Below are positions 51,392 through 62,595 of a stretch of 64,000 nucleotides of DNA, one piece after another. The stretch spans positions 186,001-250,000 of the forward strand of contig NZ_JAGIBH010000004.1 of NCBI RefSeq assembly GCF_017744445.1. The letters are read 5' to 3'. The notes under the pieces are model-generated. The model worked only from the letters and a program-made list of their open reading frames with translations. It searched no databases and had not been told where the DNA came from. Every line of letters starts with the position of its first letter. The first letter of the stretch is position 1. Origin of the DNA: Caulobacter sp. Lineage in GTDB: Bacteria > Pseudomonadota > Alphaproteobacteria > Caulobacterales > Caulobacteraceae. The position numbers and the translations under genes were made by a program.

Positions 51392-52336
51392 CTAGATCTT
51401 CCGCGCCGCTTCCTGGCACAGGCGCAGCAACCAGGCATTGGGCGAGTCCGGCCCGTCGGTGGTCCGCAGCACCGCCCCGAACGGCGTTGGCGGTGGGGCG
51501 TTGGGCGGCTCGATCATCGCCACCTTGCCGCGCGTGGCGGCCATCTCGGCCAAGCGGCGCGGCAGGATGCAGGTCATGTCCGAGCGGCTGACCATGTTCA
51601 TGGCGCTGAACGAGTCCTGCACCGAGAACGGCTGGTAGGGATTGTCGCCCAGGGCGTAGCTCTCGCCCCACGAGGTGATGCGGCGCAGACCCAGGTGGCC
51701 GGCCGAGGTGCGGTCGGGATCGTCGTCGCCGCCCTTCACCCCCAGGCGCGGCAGGCGGGCCAGGGTGTCGTAGTCGACGCCAGCGGCCAGGGCCGGATGG
51801 TCCTTGCGCAGCACCCACACGCCGCTCTCCTCGAACAGCTTGGTGTGGGTGAACCGCCCAGGGATCGCCTCGAAACAGCCGATGACCATGTCCAGGCTGC
51901 CGGTGTCGAGGTCCTCGGTCATGCCGGTATAGAGGCCGCGGAAGTGGATCTGGATGTTCGGCGCCTGGGCCAGCACCCGCTCGGCGATCAGCGGGCCCAG
52001 GACGTACGAGATGTAGGTCCCGGTCGCGATGGTGAAGGTGTGGTGGTCTACCGCCGGGTCGAACTTCTGGGCGGTGACCGCCGTCTCCAAGAGCTTCAGG
52101 GCCGTGCGAGCGGTGTCGGCGATCTCCAGCGCGCGCGGCGTGGGGCGCAGGCCCGTCTGCCCCCGGATGAAGAGGTCGTCGCCGACCATCTCGCGCAGAC
52201 GGCGCAGGGCGTGACTGACGGCCGACTGGGACAGGCCCAGGCGCTCGCCGGCGCGCGTGGCGTTCTTCTCTTCCAGCAGGGTGACGAACACCCGGAAGAG
52301 ATTGAGGTCGGCGGTTCTGAAATTCACGGCGTTCAT
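51392..52336 (-). CDS. LysR-type transcriptional regulator (NodD-like branch)
   Basis: 314-residue regulator. The N-terminal wHTH is FRTADLNLFRVFVTLLEEKNATRAGERLGLSQSAVSHALRRLREMVGDDLFIRGQTGLRPTPRAL, followed by the two-lobe effector domain (TFTIATGTYISYVLGPLIAERVL ... LDMVIGCFEAIPGRFTHTKLFEE). It is divergent from the HlyD/DHA2/NodT efflux operon across 121 bp and is most likely its substrate-responsive activator or repressor. Confidence 0.92.
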   Translation of the reverse strand: MNAVNFRTADLNLFRVFVTLLEEKNATRAGERLGLSQSAVSHALRRLREMVGDDLFIRGQTGLRPTPRALEIADTARTALKLLETAVTAQKFDPAVDHHTFTIATGTYISYVLGPLIAERVLAQAPNIQIHFRGLYTGMTEDLDTGSLDMVIGCFEAIPGRFTHTKLFEESGVWVLRKDHPALAAGVDYDTLARLPRLGVKGGDDDPDRTSAGHLGLRRITSWGESYALGDNPYQPFSVQDSFSAMNMVSRSDMTCILPRRLAEMAATRGKVAMIEPPNAPPPTPFGAVLRTTDGPDSPNAWLLRLCQEAARKI

Positions 52337-52457
52337 GGCTGTCGTGAAGACATATCATTTCCCTCATGACAGGCGGAGTCCTATTTCACCGGCGAAGGTT
52401 CGCGGCCCGAACGAACCTCGAGGATTCCCCAAAACCTATCGAGACGTGGAGCAGCGC

Positions 52458-53534
52458 GTGAGCGACGCTGAAGGTTACGAAGCTATCGCGGACGCCGAAG
52501 CGAACGCGGCCAACCGGCGGCGAAGCAGGACCCTGGGCCAGCGGCTGCGCTGGCCGCTGATGATCGGCGTGCCCGCCATCATCCTGATCGGGGCCGGCGT
52601 CGTTGTGCTGACGGGCGGCAAGTCCGAGACCACCGACAACGCCTACGTCCAGACCAGCCGCACGGCGATCAGCACCAGCATCGACGGCCGCGTCGTCGAG
52701 ATCGCGGTCCACGAGAACCAGCCGGTCAAGAAGGGCCAGGTGCTGTTCCGCCTGGATCCGGCCGACTATCAGGTCGCCGTGTCCGAAGCCGAGGCCGCCC
52801 TGGCCCAGGCCCGCTTCGACGTCCAGGGCAAGCGCGCGGTCTATGCTCAGCGGATGGCCGACCTGGCCGCCATCCAGGAAACCGCCGCCTACGCCCAGCG
52901 CGAGGCCGCCCGCCAGCGCGACCTGGCCGCCGCCGGCGTCGCCACCAAGGCGCAAGCGGATGAAGCCCGCCACGCCGCCGACCAGGCCCAGCGCCAGATC
53001 GCGGTGGTCAAGCAGCAGGTCGTCACCGCCCTGGCCGACCTGGGCGGCAGCGCCGACACCCCGACCGAACGCCAGCCGGCCGTGCTGGAAGCCGTCGCCA
53101 AGCTGGAGCGCGCCAAGCTGGACAGCTCCTACGCTGCCGTGGTCGCCCCCGCCGACGGCGTGGTGGCCAAGGTCGAGCAGTTGCAGGTCGGCGCCCGCGT
53201 CACCGCCTCGCAGCCGGTGTTCTGGCTGATCTCGGGCCAGCCCTGGATCGAGGCCAACTTCAAGGAAGACCAGCTGGCCCACATGCGTGTCGGCCAGCCG
53301 GCGACGATCAAGGTCGACGCCTATGACAAGCCGCTGAAGGCCCACGTGGCCAGCTTCAGCCCCGGCACCGGCTCCAGCTTCGCCCTGCTGCCGGCCGAGA
53401 ACGCCACCGGCAACTGGGTCAAGGTCGTCCAGCGCCTGCCCGTGCGCCTGACCCTGGATCAAGCTCCACCGGCCAACCTGTCGGGCGGCCTCAGCGCCAA
53501 GGCCACCGTGGACATCCGTTCGGGCAAGCACTGA
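52458..53534 (+). CDS. HlyD/EmrA-type periplasmic adaptor of a tripartite exporter
   Basis: 358-residue membrane-fusion protein: one N-terminal membrane helix (LMIGVPAIILIGAGVVVLTGG, about residues 35-53), the lipoyl half-motifs DNAYVQTSRTAISTSIDGRVVEIAVHENQPVKKGQVLFRLDP and SYAAVVAPADGVVAKVEQLQVGARVTASQPVFWLI, a coiled-coil hairpin between them, and a beta-barrel end. I start at GTG 52458, with GGAG six bases ahead; an upstream in-frame ATG lies inside the LysR gene region. Its stop overlaps the DHA2 gene start (TGATG). Confidence 0.9.
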   Translation: MSDAEGYEAIADAEANAANRRRSRTLGQRLRWPLMIGVPAIILIGAGVVVLTGGKSETTDNAYVQTSRTAISTSIDGRVVEIAVHENQPVKKGQVLFRLDPADYQVAVSEAEAALAQARFDVQGKRAVYAQRMADLAAIQETAAYAQREAARQRDLAAAGVATKAQADEARHAADQAQRQIAVVKQQVVTALADLGGSADTPTERQPAVLEAVAKLERAKLDSSYAAVVAPADGVVAKVEQLQVGARVTASQPVFWLISGQPWIEANFKEDQLAHMRVGQPATIKVDAYDKPLKAHVASFSPGTGSSFALLPAENATGNWVKVVQRLPVRLTLDQAPPANLSGGLSAKATVDIRSGKH

Positions 53535-55060
53535 TGGCTCACGAAGGTCACGCCCGCGATATCGCCAATCGCACGCCCATCACCATCTCGGTGATGCTGG
53601 CGACGATCATGATCTCGCTGGACACCACCATCGCCAATGTCGCCCTGCCCCACATCCAGGGCAGCGTCTCGGCGTCGGCGGACCAGATCACCTGGGTGCT
53701 GACCTCCTACATCGTGGCCTCGACGATCATGACGCCGCTGACCGGCTTCCTGACCGAGCGCATGGGCCGCAAGATGGTGCTGATCGTCTCGATCATCGGC
53801 TTCACCGCGGCCTCGATGCTGTGCGGCGTGGCCCAGAACCTGGTCGAGATCGTCCTCTTCCGCCTGCTGCAAGGCCTGTTCGGCGCGGCGCTGATCCCGC
53901 TGTCGCAGGCCGTGCTGCTGGACATCAACCCACCCGAGCGCCACGGCCAGGCCATGGCCGTCTGGGGCGCCGGCGCGGTGCTCGGCCCGCTGCTTGGCCC
54001 CGGCCTGGGCGGCTGGCTGACCGACAATCTCGACTGGCGGTGGGTGTTCTTCATCAACCTGCCGATCGGCATCCTGGCCTTCTGCGGCGTGTTCTTCTTC
54101 CTGTCCGAGAAGAAGAGCAGCGAGAAGCGCAAGTTCGACACCCTGGGCTTTCTGGCCCTGGCCATCGCCATCGGCGCCTTCCAGCTGATGCTGGACCGCG
54201 GCCCCAGCCAGGACTGGTTCGGCTCGCGCGAGATCTGGATCGAGCTGATCGTCGCCATCATCGCGCTCTGGATCTTCGGCGTGCAGCTGGCCACCGCCGA
54301 GAAGCCGTTCGTGGCGCGCGAGCTGCTGGCCGACGGCAACTTCATCACCTGCTGCCTGTTCGGCTTCTTCATCGGCATCCTGCTGTACAGCACCCTGGCC
54401 CTGCTGCCGCCGCTGATGCAGACCCTGCTGGGCTATCCGGTCGCCTTCACGGGGCTGGTCTCGATGCCCCGAGGCCTGGGCTCGTTCATCGCCATGTTCG
54501 CGGTGGGCCAGCTGATGGGGCGGATGAACATCAAGCTGCTGCTCAGCATCGGCCTGGCGATCAGCGCCCTCTCGCTCTGGCAGATGAGCCACTACAATCT
54601 GGAGATGGACACCACTTTGCTGGTGACCTCGGGCTTCCTGTCGGGCGTCGGCACTGGCCTGATCTTCGTGCCGCTGTCGACCATCGCCTTCGCCAAGGTG
54701 CTGCCCCAGCACCGGGCCGAGGGCGCGGGCCTGTTCACCCTGATCCGCAACATCGGCTCGGCCGCCGGCATCTCGATCATGCAGGCCCTGTTCGTCAGCG
54801 GCATCGAGAAGCACCACGCGGTGCTGGTCGAGCACGCCCGGCCCGACAACCCGCTGTACCAGGCCTACATGCCGCACCTGTTCTCAAGCCAGGCCGCCAT
54901 GGCCGCGTTCAACGGCCTGATCGGCCGGCAGGCGGCGATGCTGTCCTATCTCGACGACTTCCGGCTGATGCTGGTGATCACCATCGCCTGCGCGCCGCTC
55001 ATCCTTCTCATGCGCACCCCGAAACAGGGGGCGAAGGCCGCCAATGTCTCCGACCACTAA
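53534..55060 (+). CDS. EmrB/QacA-type DHA2 multidrug exporter
   Basis: 508-residue, 14-helix MFS pump. DTTIANVALPHIQGSVSASADQITWVLTSYIVASTIMTPLTGFLTERMGRK is the classic DHA2 start (motif with Asp and the GxxxxR/K loop), and WGAGAVLGPLLGPGLGGWLTDNLDWRWVFFINLPIG is antiporter motif C. It uses proton motive force to export hydrophobic compounds through the HlyD-type adaptor before it and the NodT-type channel after it. Overlaps both neighbours, so all three are one operon. Confidence 0.94.
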   Translation: MAHEGHARDIANRTPITISVMLATIMISLDTTIANVALPHIQGSVSASADQITWVLTSYIVASTIMTPLTGFLTERMGRKMVLIVSIIGFTAASMLCGVAQNLVEIVLFRLLQGLFGAALIPLSQAVLLDINPPERHGQAMAVWGAGAVLGPLLGPGLGGWLTDNLDWRWVFFINLPIGILAFCGVFFFLSEKKSSEKRKFDTLGFLALAIAIGAFQLMLDRGPSQDWFGSREIWIELIVAIIALWIFGVQLATAEKPFVARELLADGNFITCCLFGFFIGILLYSTLALLPPLMQTLLGYPVAFTGLVSMPRGLGSFIAMFAVGQLMGRMNIKLLLSIGLAISALSLWQMSHYNLEMDTTLLVTSGFLSGVGTGLIFVPLSTIAFAKVLPQHRAEGAGLFTLIRNIGSAAGISIMQALFVSGIEKHHAVLVEHARPDNPLYQAYMPHLFSSQAAMAAFNGLIGRQAAMLSYLDDFRLMLVITIACAPLILLMRTPKQGAKAANVSDH

Positions 55061-56489
55061 GCTGATCGCCGCGCTCCTGGCGGCAACGTCCCTGACCGCC
55101 TGCACGACGGTCGGCCCGAACTTCCAAGCCCCCGACGCGCCGAAGACCGTCTCGACACTGGGCGCGGGCGAGACCGCCCCGGCGGCCGTTCGCCTGGACG
55201 CCGAAGCGGCCAATGCCGGTCCTTGGTGGACGGCCCTGAACTCGCCCGAGCTGGACGCCGTCATCCGCCAGGCGCTGAAGGACAGCCCTACCCTGGCCGA
55301 GGCCGACGCCACCCTGGCGCAATCGCAATCGGCCCTGGCCCAGGCGCGCGGTGTCGCCGGACCGCAGGTCACCGGCAATGCCGGTGTCGCCCGCGAGCGC
55401 GCCAACCTGCAGGCCTTCGGCTTCACGGGTTTCGGCGACATCCAGCTCAGCAATCCGACCTTCAGCCTGTATTCGGTCGGTGGCGCGGTCAGCTACGACC
55501 TGGACCTGTGGGGCGGCAACAAGCGGCGCATCGAGGGCGCGGCGGCGCGGGTCGAGGCCGAGGGTCGGCGGACGGAAGCGGCCTATCTCAGCCTCACCGC
55601 CAATGTCGCGATGCAGGCGGCGACCATCGCCACCCTGCGTAGCCAGATCGCCAGCGTCGAGCAGATGATCGCCGACGACCAGGCCAATATCGACCTGATC
55701 CGCAAGGCCAACGCCCTGGGCGGCTCGACGAGCCTGGCGAAGGTCTCGGCCGCCAGCCAGCTGGAAGAAGACCGCGCCCAGCTGCCGGCCCTTCAAGGCG
55801 AACTGGCCGCCGCCCGCCACGCCCTGGCCGTGCTGGTCGGCAAGGCCCCGGCCGACTGGGCCGCCCCGGCCTTCGACCTTTCGACCATGGCCCTGAGCGC
55901 CCCGGTCCCGGTCGCCCTGCCCTCGCAGCTGGTGCGCAAGCGTCCGGACATCCTGGCCGCCGAGGCGCAGCTGCACGCGGCCACCGCAGACATCGGCGTG
56001 GCGACGGCCGACCTCTATCCGAACATCAAGCTGTCGGCGTCGCTGACCCAGGGCGCGCTGAAGCCAGGCGACCTCTTCTCGTACGACGCCAGCGGCTGGG
56101 ATATCGGAGCCGGCCTCACCGCCCCGCTATTCGACGGCGGCGCGCTGAAGGCCCGGCGCCAGCAGGCGCGCGAGGCGGCCCGCGCGGCCTCGGCCCGCTA
56201 CCAGCAGACCGTGCTGACGGCGTTCGGGCAGGTGGCCGACGCCCTCTCGGCCCTGTCGGCCGACGAGACCGCCCTGGCCGCCCATGCCCGCACCGAGCAG
56301 CAGGCGGGCGAACGCCTGCGCCTGGCCAAGGTCGCCTTCGACAAGGGCGGCGGCACGCTGCTGGAGGTGATCGACGCCCAGCGCACGCTCAACAGCACTC
56401 GCTCGGCCCGCGCGCGGGCCGAGGGTCAGCGGCTCGTGGACGCTATCCGCCTGTTTGCCGCAACCGGCGCCGACTGGCGGACTAGCTAG
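55044..56489 (+). CDS. NodT-family outer-membrane efflux lipoprotein
   Basis: 481-residue TolC-like channel with lipobox LTAC (Cys20, MSPTTKLIAALLAATSLTAC). It shows TVGPNFQAPDAP at the mature start, WWTALNSPELDAVIRQAL, two repeats of the outer-membrane factor barrel/coiled-coil, and VPVALPSQLVRKRPDILAAEAQLHAATADIGVATADLYPNIKL, typical of NodT. Its first 17 bases overlap the DHA2 gene end. Completes the tripartite exporter. Confidence 0.93.
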   Translation: MSPTTKLIAALLAATSLTACTTVGPNFQAPDAPKTVSTLGAGETAPAAVRLDAEAANAGPWWTALNSPELDAVIRQALKDSPTLAEADATLAQSQSALAQARGVAGPQVTGNAGVARERANLQAFGFTGFGDIQLSNPTFSLYSVGGAVSYDLDLWGGNKRRIEGAAARVEAEGRRTEAAYLSLTANVAMQAATIATLRSQIASVEQMIADDQANIDLIRKANALGGSTSLAKVSAASQLEEDRAQLPALQGELAAARHALAVLVGKAPADWAAPAFDLSTMALSAPVPVALPSQLVRKRPDILAAEAQLHAATADIGVATADLYPNIKLSASLTQGALKPGDLFSYDASGWDIGAGLTAPLFDGGALKARRQQAREAARAASARYQQTVLTAFGQVADALSALSADETALAAHARTEQQAGERLRLAKVAFDKGGGTLLEVIDAQRTLNSTRSARARAEGQRLVDAIRLFAATGADWRTS

Positions 56490-56816
56490 TTACTCGGGAG
56501 CGATCGACGACCGCAGGCGGGCGGCGACGTCGCCCAGGGTGATGGCGTTCAGGCTGTCGTTGACCTCCAGGACGCCCTGGCCGTGCTGCTGCGACAGGTT
56601 GCCGGTGAAGTCGGTCAGGGCCGTGATGTGCTGGGCCAACAGGTCGACCGTGTGCAGCTCCTGCATCACCGACAGGCGGTGCTCGTCCGGCACGACTTCC
56701 AGGATCTTGCCCAGCGCCACGTCCAGATGCCCGCAGGCGACGGCGGCCAGCGACATCTCCGACGAGATCGCCTTCAGCACCGTTTCCACGCTCGCAGGCG
56801 CCAACTTATCCGACAT
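56490..56816 (-). CDS. Small helical protein of unknown function
   Basis: 108-residue soluble, mostly helical protein (SVETVLKAISSEMSLAAVACGHLDVALGKILEVVPDEHRLSVMQELHTVDLLAQHITALTDFTGNLSQQHG). Short helical Caulobacter proteins of this look can act with chemotaxis or signalling proteins, but no signature confirms this. The second of two adjacent ATGs (56814-56816) is chosen because GGGGG is better spaced from it. Its stop abuts the convergent NodT gene. Confidence 0.7.
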   Translation of the reverse strand: MSDKLAPASVETVLKAISSEMSLAAVACGHLDVALGKILEVVPDEHRLSVMQELHTVDLLAQHITALTDFTGNLSQQHGQGVLEVNDSLNAITLGDVAARLRSSIAPE

Positions 56817-56912
56817 CATTACCCCCTGATTCCTGGGAGGGAGGTCAGCACGCGTCGCCCCACGGCCGCAAGGCCTTGATTTGTGCGGCGAATTATCGCG
56901 CCCCAGACAACT

Positions 56913-57668
56913 TCAGATGGCAGTCCGACGCAAGAGCTCGTCACGACGCTCGGCCATTTCCTGGCGGGTGCGTTCCAGGGCGTCGCGCTCGGCCATCGAC
57001 AGCAGGGCCTCGACCGTGCGGTTCAGGTGCTCGTGGATCACCCGGCGGGCTTCCTTGGGATCGCGGTCGCGCAAGGTCGCGACCACCCGGCGGTGGTCCT
57101 CGGCGAAGCCTTCCGGATCGGCCAGGCGCACCCGGCGCAGCTGGGCGCCGCATTCGGGGAACTGGCGGCGCAGGGTCCAGATCTCTTCCACCGCCGCGAC
57201 GATGGCGGCGTTGCGGGTGGCGTGGGCCACGGCCAGGTGGAAGTCGTGCTCCAGCCGCTCGCCGTCCTCAGCGCCCGCCAAGCTGACGAGATCCCGGCAG
57301 ATCCGCTCCAGAGCCATGATCTGCTCGTCGCTGACGGCGGCGGCGGCCAGGGCGCAGGCCTCGCCCTCGAACAGGCGGCGGGCTTCGGTCAGTTCCAGGG
57401 CGCTCACCTCGGCTTCAGCCGTGTCGGGCTCAGGCTTGGCGCGGGCGGTGACATAGACGCCCGAGCCCTGCCGGGCCTCGACCAGCCCCTGGAACTCGAG
57501 GGCTATCATGGCGTCGCGGATGGTCGGACGGCTGACCCCGAACGAGTCAGCCAGCCCCCGCTCAGACGGCAGGCGGTCGCCGGGGGCGTAGCGCCCCTCG
57601 GCGATCGAGGCCGCGATCGAGCGGGCGACCTGCTGGTAGAGCTTCTGAGGGTCGGGCGCGCCGCGCAT
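56913..57668 (-). CDS. FadR-type GntR regulator of the pectin locus (first)
   Basis: 251-residue repressor: wHTH KLYQQVARSIAASIAEGRYAPGDRLPSERGLADSFGVSRPTIRDAMIALEFQGLVEARQGSGVYV, then an all-helical FCD ligand domain with the metal-ligand histidines in HDFHLAVAHATRN and RRVIHEHLNRT. Close in sequence to the second GntR protein at the other end of the locus. It is the last gene after the GH105 enzyme; a palindrome with core GGTCTGACC (57709-57717) overlaps the GH105 end 40 bp before its start. By analogy with UxuR/ExuR/KdgR-type FadR proteins it likely responds to a galacturonate derivative. Confidence 0.88.
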   Translation of the reverse strand: MRGAPDPQKLYQQVARSIAASIAEGRYAPGDRLPSERGLADSFGVSRPTIRDAMIALEFQGLVEARQGSGVYVTARAKPEPDTAEAEVSALELTEARRLFEGEACALAAAAVSDEQIMALERICRDLVSLAGAEDGERLEHDFHLAVAHATRNAAIVAAVEEIWTLRRQFPECGAQLRRVRLADPEGFAEDHRRVVATLRDRDPKEARRVIHEHLNRTVEALLSMAERDALERTRQEMAERRDELLRRTAI

Positions 57669-57699
57669 CGGGTCTCGCTATGGATTCTGACGGGCTATT

Positions 57700-58890
57700 C
57701 TACTGCTTGGTCTGACCTTGGGAAGATGAGCCCAGCTTGCGCACCTCGCTGGCGGCCAGCAGGAACGCGCCGACGCCGTACAGCTGAGTGTCGTCGCGGC
57801 CGACCTGGTCAGGCGCCACGCCCACGCGCTGCACCCAGCCGAGGCGGCCATCCGGCTCGATCGCTGCGTCCAGAGCCTTCCAGCCCTTGTCGATCACCGG
57901 GCCGTACTTGGCGCGCGACAGCAGGCCGTGGTTCACGCCCCAGGCCAAGCCGTAGACAAAGAAGCCCGTGCCGCTGGTCTCCGGCGCCTTCTGCGGCTCC
58001 AGCAGCGAGACGGGCCAATAGCCCTCGGCGCCCTGCAGGGTCGCGATCTTGGCGGCCATCTGCTTGAAGGCCAGCTCGTACTTCGGACGGCTTGGGTGAT
58101 TGGCCGGCAGGTCCTGCAGGATCCGCGCGAGGCCGGCGAAGGCCCAGCCATTGCCGCGGCCCCAGAAGATCTTCTGGCCGGCGTCGCTGCGCCGCGTGAT
58201 GAAGCGGCTGTCGCGGAAATAGAGGTGCTCGGCCTTGTCGAACAGGTAGTCGTGGGTGGCCCAGAACTCGCTGTCGGCATGGGCCAGGTAGCGCTTGTCG
58301 CCGCTGACCTTGGTCAGGCTCACCCAGGCCGGCGGGGCCATGAAGATGGCGTCGCTCCAGCACCAGCGGGCCTGGCAGTAGGGGTCGCCCTTGGCCGGCT
58401 TGGGCGTGAAGTCCAGCGACACCTTGGACGGATCGGCCAGCACCGCGTCGAAGCGGGCGCGGATGGGGCCAAGCTTGCTCTGATCGTGCGTGCGGCCGGC
58501 GGCCCAGACCCAGACCGCGCCGGTGGCGTCGGCGTCGGCGTGACGCGGGCGGTGGTCGAAGCCCCACTGCTCGGCCTCGCCGTGCTTAATCACGGCATTG
58601 GCCAGGTACGGGTCCTGGGTCTCATCGGCGAAGGTGTAGAGGCCGATGTAGAAAGCCGCCTGGATCCAGTCGCGCGGCGCCTCGGTGTCTTTGCGGAACG
58701 AGGTCACCGGCACGTAGTCGAAATTGTCCATGTGGGCCAGCTGCCAGGCGGCGACCTTGCGGCCGGCGGCGTCGATGGCCGAGACGGGCGCGCTGACCAC
58801 AGCGGCCTTCGGAGCGGCCAGAGCGGGCGCGGCGGTTCCAGCCAGGATGGCGACCGCGGCGGCGGCCTTCAGGAGCGTCTTGAAGGTCAT
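57700..58890 (-). CDS. Unsaturated rhamnogalacturonyl/galacturonyl hydrolase, GH105
   Basis: 396-residue exported (alpha/alpha)6 enzyme. A signal peptide ends at ALAAPK (about residue 25). GH88/105 features: EQWGFDHRPRHADADATGAVWVWA with the first catalytic Asp near 119-121, WCWSDAIFMAPPAWVSLT with Asp180, and RGNGWAFAGLARILQDLP near the C-terminal half. The enzyme hydrates the unsaturated uronic acid left by pectate lyases and frees the neighbouring sugar. The signal peptide puts this step in the periplasm. It lies 29 bp after kduI, which handles the resulting ketouronate, so they work in one pathway. Confidence 0.9.
   Translation of the reverse strand: MTFKTLLKAAAAVAILAGTAAPALAAPKAAVVSAPVSAIDAAGRKVAAWQLAHMDNFDYVPVTSFRKDTEAPRDWIQAAFYIGLYTFADETQDPYLANAVIKHGEAEQWGFDHRPRHADADATGAVWVWAAGRTHDQSKLGPIRARFDAVLADPSKVSLDFTPKPAKGDPYCQARWCWSDAIFMAPPAWVSLTKVSGDKRYLAHADSEFWATHDYLFDKAEHLYFRDSRFITRRSDAGQKIFWGRGNGWAFAGLARILQDLPANHPSRPKYELAFKQMAAKIATLQGAEGYWPVSLLEPQKAPETSGTGFFVYGLAWGVNHGLLSRAKYGPVIDKGWKALDAAIEPDGRLGWVQRVGVAPDQVGRDDTQLYGVGAFLLAASEVRKLGSSSQGQTKQ
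57706..57720. promoter_or_regulatory. GntR operator-like palindrome at the GH105/GntR junction
   Basis: Palindrome CTTGGTCTGACCTTG with a perfect GGT-CTG-ACC core, overlapping the last codons of the GH105 gene and about 40 bp before the first GntR gene. It shares the TGG-N5-CCA-type core with sites at 59873, 60035, 63457 and 63638. Suggests autoregulation. Confidence 0.45.
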
Positions 58891-58919
58891 GTTGAGCGTT
58901 TCTTCCCGTACTTATTCTT

Positions 58920-59768
58920 CTAGGCGCCGGGACCGAGGTCCGAGACCGCCAGCATGTCCATGTCGTCGAACTCGAGGTTCTCGCCGCCCATGCTCCAGAC
59001 GAAGCTGTAGCTGGCGGTGCCAACCCCGCTGTGGATCGACCAGCTGGGCGAGAACACCGCCTCGCCGTCGTCCATGAACACCGCGCGCGGCTCGGCCGGC
59101 TCGCCCATCAGGTGCATGACGCGGCCGGGTGCGGCGTCGAAATACATGTAGATCTCGCTTCGCCGGCGGTGGGTGTGCGGCGGCATGGTGTTCCAGACAT
59201 TGCCGTCCTCCAGTTCGGTGAAGCCCATCACCAGCTGGCAGGTCTCGACGATGCCGGGGCGGATGGCCTGGCGGATCACCCGGCGGTTGGCGGTCCCCGC
59301 CTCCCCCGCCTGGATCGTGCGGGCCTCGTCGCGGCGCACATGCTTGCTGGGATAGCTGGCGTGGGCCGGATAACTGACGAGGTAGAACTTGGCCGGATCG
59401 GCTGCGTTGTCGCTCTCGAAGCTGACGCTCTGCGTCCCGCGCCCGATGTACAGGCTGTCGTGGCGCGCCATCTCGAAGCGCTGGCCGTCCAGGGTGATCG
59501 CGCCCGGACCACCGATATTGATCACCCCTACCTCGCGACGCTCGCAGAAGAAGCGCGAGGCCAGCTCCTTGTGAGTCGGCAGGGTCAGGGCCGCCGTGGT
59601 CGGGGTAGCAGAACCGACCACCGCCCGCTCGATCTCCAGATACGACAGGCCCAGCTCGCCGGGACGGAACAGACTGCCGATGACGAAGGTGTCGCGCAGC
59701 TCGCGCACCGTCATGCGGCTCATGCCCGCCCGGTCGGTGCTTTCACGGTAGTCCATCTGCACGCTCAT
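58920..59768 (-). CDS. kduI: 5-dehydro-4-deoxy-D-glucuronate isomerase
   Basis: 282-residue cupin enzyme (usual length 278) converting 5-keto-4-deoxyuronate to 2,5-diketo-3-deoxygluconate in pectin degradation. The metal site is visible in PPHTHRRRSEIYMYFD (His198, His200, Glu205) with a later histidine in SIHSGVG; TFVIGSLFRPGELGLSYLEIERAVVG at the N-terminus and the GIGGPG-type region are family marks. Cytoplasmic, while its upstream substrate is released by the exported GH105 enzyme encoded next. First gene of a kduI-GH105-GntR operon, divergent from the TonB receptor gene. Confidence 0.95.
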   Translation of the reverse strand: MSVQMDYRESTDRAGMSRMTVRELRDTFVIGSLFRPGELGLSYLEIERAVVGSATPTTAALTLPTHKELASRFFCERREVGVINIGGPGAITLDGQRFEMARHDSLYIGRGTQSVSFESDNAADPAKFYLVSYPAHASYPSKHVRRDEARTIQAGEAGTANRRVIRQAIRPGIVETCQLVMGFTELEDGNVWNTMPPHTHRRRSEIYMYFDAAPGRVMHLMGEPAEPRAVFMDDGEAVFSPSWSIHSGVGTASYSFVWSMGGENLEFDDMDMLAVSDLGPGA

Positions 59769-60121
59769 AAGCGGATCACGGCCTCGTATGGGGACGATCG
59801 ATGACGCCGGCCACCGACCCGCTGGCGGCCGCTCGACTGCGCATCCATCCCCCGTCTCGTTTGTGGTTGCGAAACTGACCTTACCAATTTCGAGACCACG
59901 CCGTAAAGCCCGAAGGACAAACGGTTTTTCTGTCCAACGTTGTCATTTGCCCGCTTCAGGTTTTTCTGTTGCTCGATAAGGCAACAATTTCAATCGTCAG
60001 GCCACATTTCAGCCTTGAAACGACTCCGCTTGACAAGTGGCCTGACCAGGCGCCATCAGTTGGGCATACCAATTAGCCGTCCGGACAAAGAGCTGGCGGC
60101 AGGCGCAGGAACACCAGGACC
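59769..60121. promoter_or_regulatory. kduI/TonB-receptor divergent promoter region with GntR-type sites
   Basis: 353 bp without genes. Candidate operators: 59873-59889 (AACTGACCTTACCAATT), 60035-60051 (AAGTGGCCTGACCAGGC) and a weaker minus-strand copy around 59996-60009. They match the pattern AANTGGCCTKACCAATT seen again before the second GntR gene, close to the AATTGGTNNNACCAATT consensus known for UxuR/ExuR-type regulators. The site at 60035 is 70-87 bp before the receptor start. Confidence 0.6.
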
Positions 60122-62518
<2,397 letters not shown>

Positions 62519-62552
62519 GACCTCCCCTTCTTCATTCGGTCCCCTCCTGCGC

Positions 62553-62586
62553 GGCCGGGTTCCTTCGGGGATCCGGCCCGTTTTTT
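62553..62586 (+). terminator. Rho-independent terminator of the TonB-receptor gene
   Basis: Eleven-base-pair stem (62553-62563 with 62568-62578, two G-U pairs) capped by a TTCG tetraloop and followed by CGTTTTTT. Lies 34 bp after the stop. Confidence 0.9.
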
Positions 62587-62595
62587 ATGGAGGAT